From contig JAEWFA010000053.1 in assembly GCA_023389055.1 (NCBI GenBank), forward strand, positions 96,402 to 160,401: a DNA stretch of 64,000 nucleotides, written 5' to 3'. Made by a program: the position numbers and the translations under genes. Position 1 is the first letter of the stretch. Every line of letters begins with the position of its first letter. Below the pieces are notes generated by a model. It did not search any database. It was not told the origin of the DNA and saw only the letters and a program-made list of their open reading frames with translations. This DNA comes from Pseudomonadota bacterium (GTDB lineage Bacteria > Pseudomonadota > Gammaproteobacteria > Burkholderiales > Burkholderiaceae_E). Positions 16,592-24,695 of this stretch are shown here, in pieces.

Positions 16592-17545
16592 GTGGACATC
16601 TACCGGATCCTGCTGCTCGTCCTGATTTTCCTCGCCGTGTCGGCGGCGGTGCTCGGCATCGGCTTTGCCGTTACCCGAGGCGCCGCGATGCGCGATCGGC
16701 TGCGTGCGCTCTCGGGTGGCGGCGCCAGCGTTCTCGAGCAGGCACCCGAAGCGGGCGAGTGGCAGGAACGCGTCCTGAAGGCGGCCGCGCCGGTCGCGAA
16801 GCTCGCTACTCCGACGGACGTCGAGCAGCTCTCGCAGCTGCGTGCGAAGTTCCTGCACGCGGGCATCCGCCAGCCTTCCGCGCCGATTCTCTTCTTTGCC
16901 GCGAAGACGGTGCTCGCGGTGCTGCTGCCGATGCTCTTCCTGTTCGCGTCGCGCATCGCCGACTGGAAGTTGACGACGCAGTCGTCCACCGCGTTGCTGC
17001 TGCTGCTCGCGGCCGTCGGCTACTACCTGCCCAACGCGATCCTGTCGTGGATCACCCGGCAGCGCCAGCTCGAACTCTTCGAGGCGTTCCCCGATGCGCT
17101 CGACCTGATGATCGTCTGCGTCGAAGCGGGCCTGGGGCTCGACATGGCGATCAACAAGACCGCCGAGGAAATGAAGCTCCGCAGCCCGGAGCTGGCCGAG
17201 GAACTCGACCTGATGGCACTCGAGCTGCGCGTCGGTTCGTCGCGCGAGCGCGCGCTGCGCAACCTGGCGGCGCGCACCGGCCTGGACGAGATCGGCACCT
17301 TCGCGACGATGCTGATCCAGGCCGACCGCTTCGGCACGAGTCTGGCCGAATCGCTGCGCGTGCACGCCGACACGCTGCGCACGCGGCGACGTCTTCGTGC
17401 GGAGGAAGCGGCGGCGAAAATCGCATTGAAGCTGCTATTCCCGCTGATCTTCTGCATCTTTCCTTCGCTGCTTCTCGTGCTGCTGGGGCCGGCAATGATC
17501 CAGATCTACCGGATTTTGCTGCCGACGATGGCGGGTGGGCAGTAG
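16592..17545 (+). CDS. tadC: Inner-membrane platform protein TadC
   Basis: The 317-residue protein, starting at GTG 16592 (GGAG nine bases upstream), has the same type II secretion F domain as TadB (FPDALDLMIVCVEAGLGLDMAINKTAEE and ALRNLAARTGLDEIGTFATMLIQADRFG) between N- and C-terminal membrane segments. It partners TadB in the pilus platform. It starts ten bases after tadB. Confidence 0.93.
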   Translation: MDIYRILLLVLIFLAVSAAVLGIGFAVTRGAAMRDRLRALSGGGASVLEQAPEAGEWQERVLKAAAPVAKLATPTDVEQLSQLRAKFLHAGIRQPSAPILFFAAKTVLAVLLPMLFLFASRIADWKLTTQSSTALLLLLAAVGYYLPNAILSWITRQRQLELFEAFPDALDLMIVCVEAGLGLDMAINKTAEEMKLRSPELAEELDLMALELRVGSSRERALRNLAARTGLDEIGTFATMLIQADRFGTSLAESLRVHADTLRTRRRLRAEEAAAKIALKLLFPLIFCIFPSLLLVLLGPAMIQIYRILLPTMAGGQ

Positions 17546-17594
17546 AACGAAAAGCAACGATCGAAGCAAGAACGAAAACGCTCGGGGTGAGGAA

Positions 17595-19589
17595 ATGACG
17601 ATGAAGGCGTGGAGAGCGCTGCTCGTTGCAGGCGCAACGGCTTGCATCCTGGCAGCTTGTGGAGGAGGTGGGGGCGAGCGCGAGTTCGCACCGGAAGGCG
17701 ACAAAGGGTCGCAGCCGCCGCCGGCGGTGGGCGTCGGGGTGCCGGCTTCGGTGGAGCTGACGAAGAGCGCGCCGACGATTTCTTCGGACGGTCGTCAAAG
17801 CGTGCGGTTGTTTGCGACCGTCAAGGATGCAGGGAACGTCGCGCTGTCCGGCGTGCCTGTCGCTTTTGCATCGCAGTCACCAGGCACGTCGCTCACGCTC
17901 GTGCGCTCGACTACCGATGCAAACGGGTCTGCGGAGGCTGCGCTTTCAATCGACGATCCGACGAACCGGGTCATCACCGTGACGGCGACAGCCGGTACCC
18001 GCAGCGCGTCGACGGAAGTCGCGGTAGTGGGTACCACCGCCGCGATCAGCGGTCCCGCCTCCGTCGTTGTGGGCGCGGCGGCGCCATTCCAGGTCGTGGT
18101 GAAGGACGCTTCGGGTGAGCCCGTGGCGAACGTGCCTGTCGTAGTGTCGTCTGCCAACGGGAACACCGTGGCGCTTGCATCGGCAACGACCAACACGCTC
18201 GGCGCCGCCGAGTTCACGCTCACGGCGGCGACGATCGCGGCGGATACCCTGACGGCGACGGCGGCCGGCGCGTCGGGTACGCGCTCCGTGCTGGTGTCGT
18301 CGACTCTCGTCGAGTTCCTTCTGCCGGCCGAAGGCAAGGAGTTGATCGTCGGTAGTGCTCCGGAGCCGATCCAGGTCCAGGTTCGGGAAAGCGGTGCCCC
18401 GGTCGTCGGTGCGACGGTGACTTTCACGGCCACGCGCGGCACGCTGGCGGGCGTCACGTTAACGAACGGCGCCGGGGTCGCGAGCGCGACGCTTCAGTCG
18501 GGTATCGCCGGTCGTTCGCTGATCACCGCGACAACGCCAAACGGAACCGTTGCCACCCGGGAGGTGCGATTCATCGCGGATCGAGCGGCACGACTGGAGA
18601 TCCAGGCATCGCCTTCGACGGTCGGCGTGAATCTGGCGGGTTCTACCGCGCAGTCGAGTCAGATCATCGCGATCGTCCGCGACTCGGCAAACAATCCGGT
18701 CAAGAACGCCCGTGTAGATTTTTCCGCAGTGGACCCGAGCGCCGGAGATGGTCTCGCGCAGGGTTTCGCGATCACCGACGAAACCGGGCAGGGATCGGTG
18801 ACGTTCTATCCGGGTCCGCTTGCGACCGGGACGAACGAGATCTCGGTGACCGGCACCGTGAACTGCTCTGCGCCTGGCGCGTGCGCGGCCGTGCCCCCGA
18901 GTGAACTCACCGACACCATTCATCTCACGGCCGCCCGGCGAGCGTTGCAGGTGCGAATCGGCACCGGCAATCAGGTGTCGAAGGTTCCCGATCCGGTTGC
19001 GCCCGTCTACAACGACATGCCGTACGGCATTCTCGTCACCGATTCGGCTGGTAATCCGGTCTCGGGCGTGACGTTGAACGCGACAGTGGTCAGCCTGGGC
19101 TTCAGCAAGGGGCGCTGGATCCGGATTCCGTGCGCGGGGGGCGAGCCGTGCTGGGCCTGGCAGCTCGACGCCACGTGTCCTAGCGAGGACGCGAACGGCA
19201 ACCTGCTGCTCGATCCGGGGGAGGATAGGAACGGCGACGGGATACTCGCCCCGGGCAACGTCGCGCTCGCGTATTTCGGTGCGTCGGGTGTGTCGACGAC
19301 CGGACAAACCGACATTAACGGCAGTTCGGTGATGCGGATCCGCTATTTCCGCGATCGCAGCAATCTCGTCGATGTCCGCCTTCGCGTGAGTGCGGCGGTA
19401 CCCGACGGAACGGAGGGTTTCGAGACAGTCGAGTTCGTGCTGCCCGTGCTGGGCACCGATCTGACCGACGAGGCCGTTCCGCCTCCCGGAGCCGTGGGGT
19501 CGGACCTCGACCCGACCGCAGGAGTCGCATTGCAGGGCTTGTATGGATTCGGGCTTGCCTGCGATGCCGCTTTTCCGTTGGCGCCCTAG
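17595..19589 (+). CDS. Large lipoprotein with tandem Ig-like (Big_1-type) domains
   Basis: The 664-residue product has a lipoprotein signal (ATACILAACGGGGG) and then about four tandem beta-sandwich repeats of the bacterial Ig-like/invasin type. Each has a GxPVxNVxVxFxS-like strand and a T(D/N)xxGxAxxTL strand, for example TTDANGSAEAALSI and TNTLGAAEFTLTAA. Near residue 535 an Asp/Asn-rich loop (EDANGNLLLDPGEDRNGDG) looks like a calcium-binding motif. It sits between tadC and the TPR lipoprotein in the same direction, so it may be a cell-surface partner or adhesin of the pilus. That role is inference. Confidence 0.8.
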   Translation: MTMKAWRALLVAGATACILAACGGGGGEREFAPEGDKGSQPPPAVGVGVPASVELTKSAPTISSDGRQSVRLFATVKDAGNVALSGVPVAFASQSPGTSLTLVRSTTDANGSAEAALSIDDPTNRVITVTATAGTRSASTEVAVVGTTAAISGPASVVVGAAAPFQVVVKDASGEPVANVPVVVSSANGNTVALASATTNTLGAAEFTLTAATIAADTLTATAAGASGTRSVLVSSTLVEFLLPAEGKELIVGSAPEPIQVQVRESGAPVVGATVTFTATRGTLAGVTLTNGAGVASATLQSGIAGRSLITATTPNGTVATREVRFIADRAARLEIQASPSTVGVNLAGSTAQSSQIIAIVRDSANNPVKNARVDFSAVDPSAGDGLAQGFAITDETGQGSVTFYPGPLATGTNEISVTGTVNCSAPGACAAVPPSELTDTIHLTAARRALQVRIGTGNQVSKVPDPVAPVYNDMPYGILVTDSAGNPVSGVTLNATVVSLGFSKGRWIRIPCAGGEPCWAWQLDATCPSEDANGNLLLDPGEDRNGDGILAPGNVALAYFGASGVSTTGQTDINGSSVMRIRYFRDRSNLVDVRLRVSAAVPDGTEGFETVEFVLPVLGTDLTDEAVPPPGAVGSDLDPTAGVALQGLYGFGLACDAAFPLAP

Positions 19590-19625
19590 CCAGGGTCTCA
19601 GACCGCGCTTCTCGAGGAGTAGTCC

Positions 19626-21014
19626 ATGAACGCTCCACGCAATCCCGTGCTCGTCGGCGCTTGCGCCGCTCTCTTTCTCGGTGGCTGCGCGCAGATCGGG
19701 CCGAAACAGGACTCGCCTGTTGTCGAGGTGGCGCCGGTGTATCGGGTTCAGCAACCCGCCGGAACGGCCGCGGGCCAGTACGCGGTTGGCCGCATCGACC
19801 TTGCCGAAGGCCGCGTCGATGCCGCGATCGTCCGCTTCCGCAACTCGCTGAAGCTCGACCCCGCATTCATTGAAGCCCAGAACGGTCTGGGCGTCGCGCT
19901 CGGGATGAAGGGACGTTACGACGAAGCCGTCGAAGCGTTCACCGCCGTGCTCGCGCATAGTCCCGCCTCGGCGCACGTGTTGAATAATCTCGGCTACGCG
20001 CAAATGAAAGCCGGGCGCCTGCACGACGCATGGCGTTCGTTCGGGCAGTCGCTCGACCTCGATCCGAAGAACGCGAGCACGCGCGAGAACGTTCGACTGC
20101 TCGCGCTGCAGCGCGGCGATGGTCCGCCGCCGACCTTCGAGGCGTCTGCCGCGAAGGCGAGGGGCAATGCGACGCGGAGCGTTGTTCGGAAGGAGGCACC
20201 CGCACACCCGCGCTATCCGGAGATGGTGCTGTCCGCGTCCGACGCGTCCGTGCTCGTGCAACTTTCGTCGAATGTCTACGAATTGCGGCCTGCACAACCG
20301 CAGGCAACGATGGCGACCGCAGAACCGAATCGTGTGGTCGCGGGCAGCGCGAAGCCCCTTGCATTCGAAGCAGCCGTATCGATCTCGGCTGTGCCGCCGG
20401 CTGCATCCGTCGTTCGCTCGGCGCCGACAAATGCGATTGCGCCCCGGCCTTCGGCGCAGCCCGCTGCTTCGGCTGTGCCGTCCGCCTCGACGGCCAAGCT
20501 TGTGGCAGCGCCTGCCGCCAAGCCTGCGCCGTCCGGCTCGGTAGCAGCCCCATCGCAGACGACTTCGAAACGCGCAGCGCCCCGCTGGGTCTCCCGCTTC
20601 GAAGTCAGCAACGGCGCCGGCATCGAACGTCTCGCCGCACGCACCGCAACCCAACTGGCCCGCTCCGGCATCGGCATCTCGCGGATATCGAACTACGAGC
20701 GCTTCGATCGCGTGACGACCGAGATCCATTATCGCAAGGGCTTCCTCGAAGACGCGCGCGTGGTGCAGAAGAACCTGCCGGTGCCGGCGAAGCTGGTGGC
20801 GAGCCGGAGCTTGCGGCCCGACGTCAACGTTCGTCTGGTGTTGGGTCGCGACATGGTCCAGGCGCGCATCGCCGGTTGGTACGAGGGCGACGATGTCGTG
20901 GCTTCGAGTTCGTCGACGCCTGGCGCCGACGGTGGGAGCCTCGACCGTGCGCCCGCAAGAGATGCGGAACGTGTGGCGGCGCGGTCCGTAGCAGGCGGCT
21001 GGCGCTACCTGTAA
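19626..21014 (+). CDS. tadD: TPR lipoprotein with LytR_C domain, TadD-like
   Basis: The 462-residue protein has a lipoprotein signal (CAALFLGGCAQ), two to three tetratricopeptide repeats at about 55-165 (AIVRFRNSLKLDPAFIEAQNGLGVALGMKGRYDEA and the next unit), an Ala/Pro-rich linker, and a C-terminal LytR_C-type domain (about 320-430: RFEVSNGAGIERLAARTATQLARSG). TadD proteins are TPR lipoproteins needed for pilus biogenesis. The LytR_C end suggests contact with the cell wall. It ends the Tad cluster and is followed by a GC-rich hairpin. Confidence 0.82.
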   Translation: MNAPRNPVLVGACAALFLGGCAQIGPKQDSPVVEVAPVYRVQQPAGTAAGQYAVGRIDLAEGRVDAAIVRFRNSLKLDPAFIEAQNGLGVALGMKGRYDEAVEAFTAVLAHSPASAHVLNNLGYAQMKAGRLHDAWRSFGQSLDLDPKNASTRENVRLLALQRGDGPPPTFEASAAKARGNATRSVVRKEAPAHPRYPEMVLSASDASVLVQLSSNVYELRPAQPQATMATAEPNRVVAGSAKPLAFEAAVSISAVPPAASVVRSAPTNAIAPRPSAQPAASAVPSASTAKLVAAPAAKPAPSGSVAAPSQTTSKRAAPRWVSRFEVSNGAGIERLAARTATQLARSGIGISRISNYERFDRVTTEIHYRKGFLEDARVVQKNLPVPAKLVASRSLRPDVNVRLVLGRDMVQARIAGWYEGDDVVASSSSTPGADGGSLDRAPARDAERVAARSVAGGWRYL

Positions 21015-21027
21015 TCGGATCTCCGTT

Positions 21028-21052
21028 GCCGGGCCTCGAATCGGGGCCCGGC
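21028..21052 (+). terminator. GC-rich hairpin at the end of the Tad cluster
   Basis: The arms GCCGGGCC and GGCCCGGC pair perfectly around a nine-base loop, 14 bases after the tadD-like stop. There is no U tract, so it is a weak terminator candidate. The remaining 200 bases up to tex show no gene and no clear promoter boxes. Confidence 0.45.
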
Positions 21053-21250
21053 GAGCAGCGCGTTCCCGTCTTTTCGGCGCGAGAGCGGTGGTGCCGGCAC
21101 GAAAGCGCGCAGGCACGCGCAGTGCAGGTCCTGGCCCCGAAACCAGGGAAGCCCTCGCACTGCAAATGTGGCACGACCGCGCTCGCGGCCGACGTGTCCG
21201 GCCGTGGCAGAATCCGGCCCTCCCAGCACTCACCTCCGGGCCTCGATACG

Positions 21251-23704
21251 ATGGATCAAGCCAGGCTCGCGCCCGCTATCGCTGCGCGCATCGTCACCCG
21301 CATCGCCGAAGAGCTGTCGGCACGCCCCGCGCAGGTCGCGGCTGCCGTCGAGTTGCTCGACGGCGGCGCCACCGTCCCCTTCATCGCCCGCTACCGCAAG
21401 GAAGCCACCGGCGGCCTCGACGACACGCAGCTGCGCACGCTCGACGAGCGCCTGACCTACCTGCGCGAGCTCGAGGAACGCCGCGCCGCGATCCGCGCGA
21501 GCATCGACGAGCAGGGCAAGCTCGACGACGCGCTCGCCGCGCAGATCGACGCTGCCGACACCAAGCAGCGGCTCGAAGACCTCTACCTGCCCTACAAGCC
21601 GAAGCGGCGCACGCGCGCGCAGATCGCGCGCGAGGCCGGGCTCGAGCCGCTCGCCGACGCGTTGCTCGCCGACCCCACGCTCGACCCGCAGTCCGAGGCC
21701 GCGAAGTATCTGCGCGTGCCCGACGAGAACGGCGAGCACGGCGTCGCCGACGCGAAGGCCGCGCTCGATGGTGCGCGCGACATCCTCGCCGAGCGTTTCG
21801 CCGAGCGCGCCGACGTGCTCGATGCACTGCGCGAGCGGATGTGGAACGACGGGTGGATCGCGGCCAAGGTCTTCGAGGGCAAGGAGGCCGAAGGCGAGAA
21901 GTTCCGCGACTGGTTCGATCACGTCGAGCCGATCGCGAAGATGCCGTCGCATCGGGCGCTGGCGCTCTTTCGAGGGCGCCAGCAGGGCGTGCTGTCGCTG
22001 AAGCTGCAGCTCGAAGCGTCGCTCGAGGCGCAACTGCCGCATCCGAACGTGATGCGGCTGGCCGGCATCGTCGGGCTCGCGCAGTCGGTGCAGGCTGCGG
22101 CCTCCGTTGCAGCGTCGGCCCCGTCTTCCGCGTCGGCCGCCGACGCCCCGTCGGCTGCTGCTGCACTTCGTGCCGCCGATGCGTGGCTCGCCGATACCTG
22201 CCGCTGGTGCTGGCGCGTGAAGCTGCTGCCTCAGCTCGAGACCGAGCTCTTCGGTCGCCTGCGCGAGGCCGCCGAAACCGAAGCGATCCGCGTCTTCGGT
22301 GCGAACCTGAAGGATCTGCTGCTCGCTGCGCCCGCCGGCGCGCGCACCGTGATCGGACTGGACCCGGGTCTGCGCACCGGCGTCAAGGTCGCCGTCGTCG
22401 ACGCCACCGGCAAGCTCGTCGACACCTCGACGATCTATCCGCACGAGCCGCGCCGCGACTACGACGGATCGATCGCGGCGCTGGCCGCGCTCGCCGCGAG
22501 GCATCGCGCTGCGCTCGTCGCGATCGGCAACGGCACCGCATCGCGTGAAACGGACAGGCTCGTCGCCGACCTGATGAAGCGCCATCCCGAGCTGAATCTG
22601 CGCAAGCTCGTCGTCTCCGAGGCCGGCGCTTCGGTCTATTCGGCGAGCGAGCTAGCCGCGAAGGAGTTCCCCGAGCTCGACGTGAGCCTGCGCGGCGCGG
22701 TGTCGATCGCGCGCCGGTTGCAGGATCCGCTCGCCGAGCTGGTGAAGATCGACCCGAAGTCGATCGGCGTCGGCCAGTACCAGCACGACGTGAACCAGCG
22801 CGCGCTCGCGCGCCAGCTCGACGCGGTGGTCGAGGACTGCGTGAACGCGGTCGGCGTCGACGTGAACATGGCCTCCGCGCCGCTGCTCGCGCGCGTCTCG
22901 GGGCTGAGCACTTCGGTCGCGCAGCGCATCGTCGAGCATCGCGACGCCAACGGCGCGTTCGCCAGCCGGGAGGCGCTCAAACACGTGCGCTCCTTCGGCG
23001 ACAAGGCTTTCGAGCAGGCGGCAGGCTTCCTGCGCATCCGCGACGGCGAGAATCCGCTGGACGCGTCGGCCGTGCATCCGGAGGCCTATCCGGTCGTGCA
23101 GCGTATCGTCGAGCGCGCGCAGAAGAGTGCGCGCGAGCTGATCGGCAATCGCGACGCGTTGCGCCGGCTCGAAGCGCGCGCCTTCGTCGACGAGCGCTTC
23201 GGCGAGCCGACGGTGCGCGACATCCTCGCCGAGCTCGAGAAGCCGGGGCGCGATCCGCGCGGCGAGTTCGTCACCGCGTCGTTCCACGAGGGCGTCGAGA
23301 AGATCGCCGACCTGAAGCCCGGGATGAAGCTGCAGGGCGTGGTGACCAACGTGGCGAACTTCGGCGCCTTCGTCGACGTCGGGGTGCATCAGGACGGGCT
23401 GGTCCACGTCTCCGAGCTGGCCGACCGCTTCGTGAAGGACCCGCGCGACGTCGTCAAGGCGGGGCAGGTGGTGTCGGTTACGGTGCTCGAGGTCGATGCG
23501 CAGAGGAAGCGGATCGCGCTGTCGATGAAGGCGGGCAGGCGCGTCGAGGCGGGCGCTGCGCCGTCTGCGGCGGAGAGGTCGCAACCGCGAAGTGAACGCA
23601 GCAACCGCGGCGGCGCGCGCGGCGAACGCGGGCAACGGGCTGCACAGAGGGAAGCCTCTGCGACGGCGTTCGGCGACGCCCTTTCGCGCGCGCTGAAGCG
23701 CTGA
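21251..23704 (+). CDS. tex: Tex RNA-binding transcription accessory protein
   Basis: The 817-residue protein has the full Tex order: an N-terminal helical part (VPFIARYRKEATGGLDDTQLR), a YqgF/RNase H-like domain (TVIGLDPGLRTGVKVAVVD near 370), tandem helix-hairpin-helix motifs (ASAPLLARVSGLSTSVAQRIVEHR), and a C-terminal S1 domain (LQGVVTNVANFGAFVDVGVH) that binds RNA. It is a conserved cytoplasmic factor linked to transcription and stress. An Ala/Ser-rich insert near residues 280-300 and a basic tail are variable additions. ATG 21251 is the first codon with family similarity; the open frame upstream is not part of the gene. Confidence 0.95.
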   Translation: MDQARLAPAIAARIVTRIAEELSARPAQVAAAVELLDGGATVPFIARYRKEATGGLDDTQLRTLDERLTYLRELEERRAAIRASIDEQGKLDDALAAQIDAADTKQRLEDLYLPYKPKRRTRAQIAREAGLEPLADALLADPTLDPQSEAAKYLRVPDENGEHGVADAKAALDGARDILAERFAERADVLDALRERMWNDGWIAAKVFEGKEAEGEKFRDWFDHVEPIAKMPSHRALALFRGRQQGVLSLKLQLEASLEAQLPHPNVMRLAGIVGLAQSVQAAASVAASAPSSASAADAPSAAAALRAADAWLADTCRWCWRVKLLPQLETELFGRLREAAETEAIRVFGANLKDLLLAAPAGARTVIGLDPGLRTGVKVAVVDATGKLVDTSTIYPHEPRRDYDGSIAALAALAARHRAALVAIGNGTASRETDRLVADLMKRHPELNLRKLVVSEAGASVYSASELAAKEFPELDVSLRGAVSIARRLQDPLAELVKIDPKSIGVGQYQHDVNQRALARQLDAVVEDCVNAVGVDVNMASAPLLARVSGLSTSVAQRIVEHRDANGAFASREALKHVRSFGDKAFEQAAGFLRIRDGENPLDASAVHPEAYPVVQRIVERAQKSARELIGNRDALRRLEARAFVDERFGEPTVRDILAELEKPGRDPRGEFVTASFHEGVEKIADLKPGMKLQGVVTNVANFGAFVDVGVHQDGLVHVSELADRFVKDPRDVVKAGQVVSVTVLEVDAQRKRIALSMKAGRRVEAGAAPSAAERSQPRSERSNRGGARGERGQRAAQREASATAFGDALSRALKR

Positions 23705-23730
23705 TCTGCCGTGCGCCTGCCGTGAAGGCG

Positions 23731-23752
23731 GCGAGCGGCTGTTGCCGCTCGC
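23731..23752. terminator. Hairpin between convergent tex and PEP-CTERM gene
   Basis: GCGAGCGGC and GCCGCTCGC form a perfect nine-base-pair stem with a four-base loop, in the 54-base gap between two converging genes. It lacks a T tract on either side but is well placed as a bidirectional terminator. Confidence 0.6.
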
Positions 23753-23758
23753 AACCGT

Positions 23759-24472
23759 TCAGGACGCCTGTCGACGAGCCGCTTGTGCGTTCAGGCGATG
23801 GCGTCGCCCGAGCGCGGACACCGACAGCAGACCGAGGCCGAGCAGCGCCAGCGTGCCCGGTACCGGTACGCTGCCGTCGGGATCCTGCACCGGGGGCGCA
23901 GAGGAGATTGCGCCGATTGCGTCGATGTCGGCGCCGGCGTACGGATAGCCGCTCTTCCGGACGTTTTGATCGACCAGCTTCACGTAGCTGTACCTGGCTC
24001 CGGCGGTTACGCCGCCTGCACCGATGTAGGCATCGATGTCGATGCCTGCGGTCGCTCCGCCGACCCCGCCTATCGAGATCCAGTCCGCGCCGTTTTGCGA
24101 GATGTACAGCCAGGTCGGTTCCACGGCAGCGCCGATTTCGAAGATCCACAAGTCGAGATTGCTGTTTCCCGAAGTGGTCAGCGAATTGTCGGTGAAGCGC
24201 ACGATCAGCGTGCCGCCCCAGCCGAGCGAGACGTATCCTGCATCGGCCGAGTCGTAGTCGGGAGCGCCCAATGCTTCGGCAGGATCGTCATAGGGGGAGA
24301 CGGTGTTTTCCCCGAGCGTGAAACTGACGACCTGGTCGGCAAACGACGCGGTCCCTTGCGGAAAATCCTGCCCGCCGATCACTTCGGCCGCCGCGGGCAG
24401 TGCGGTAAGCAGGGTGAATGCGGCCGTCACGATTCCGGCTCCGGCGATCCGGCTGAACAGTTTGCGTCCCAT
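23759..24472 (-). CDS. PEP-CTERM sorting domain protein
   Basis: The 237-residue protein has a signal peptide (FSRIAGAGIVTAAFTLLTALPAAAE), a beta-rich exported domain (SLGWGGTLIVRFTDNSL, EIGAAVEPTWLYIS, SYVKLVDQN), and a C-terminal PEP-CTERM signal: VPVPGTLALLGLGLLSVSAL followed by Arg-Arg-His-Arg. Such proteins are cut and attached by an exosortase (EpsH/XrtA family) and are tied to exopolysaccharide and flocs. No exosortase is in this window. ATG 24472 is chosen over upstream starts because GGAGG lies nine bases before it and the signal peptide begins there. A sigma-54-like promoter lies about 50 bases upstream. Confidence 0.87.
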   Translation of the reverse strand: MGRKLFSRIAGAGIVTAAFTLLTALPAAAEVIGGQDFPQGTASFADQVVSFTLGENTVSPYDDPAEALGAPDYDSADAGYVSLGWGGTLIVRFTDNSLTTSGNSNLDLWIFEIGAAVEPTWLYISQNGADWISIGGVGGATAGIDIDAYIGAGGVTAGARYSYVKLVDQNVRKSGYPYAGADIDAIGAISSAPPVQDPDGSVPVPGTLALLGLGLLSVSALGRRHRLNAQAARRQAS

Positions 24473-24517
24473 GAGCGAACACTCCTCCATTCTCGATGTG
24501 CAACATCGGGTACGGGG

Positions 24518-24533
24518 AGAAAGAATCGTGCCA
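24518..24533 (-). promoter_or_regulatory. Sigma-54-like promoter of the PEP-CTERM gene
   Basis: On the minus strand the sequence is TGGCACGATTCTTTCT, against the consensus TGGCACG-N4-TTGCW. The -24 element is perfect; the -12 element has T in place of G. It lies 46-61 bases before the start codon. Sigma-54 control by PrsR is known for PEP-CTERM genes, which supports the call. Confidence 0.55.
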
Positions 24534-24695
24534 GGTTCAAGATTCTTCTTTGCGATCAAACCGTTATAGAGCGTTATTCGCAATTCTTGTGCAGAACCGT
24601 AAAGTTTCTCGACAGATTCCCCTTTGGAGCGGAGCGACGTCGGGGCATCCGAGGCCGAGGCGCCGACGTGCGTCCGCACCTCGGCCTCGCCCACG

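Noticed and set aside
21180..21200. Sigma-54 site before tex (TGGCACGACCGCGC)
   Set aside because: The -24 box is good but no GC stands at the -12 position.
20030..21250. Open frame upstream of and continuous with tex
   Set aside because: It overlaps the TPR gene in another frame, is Arg-rich without family similarity, and tex similarity begins at ATG 21251.
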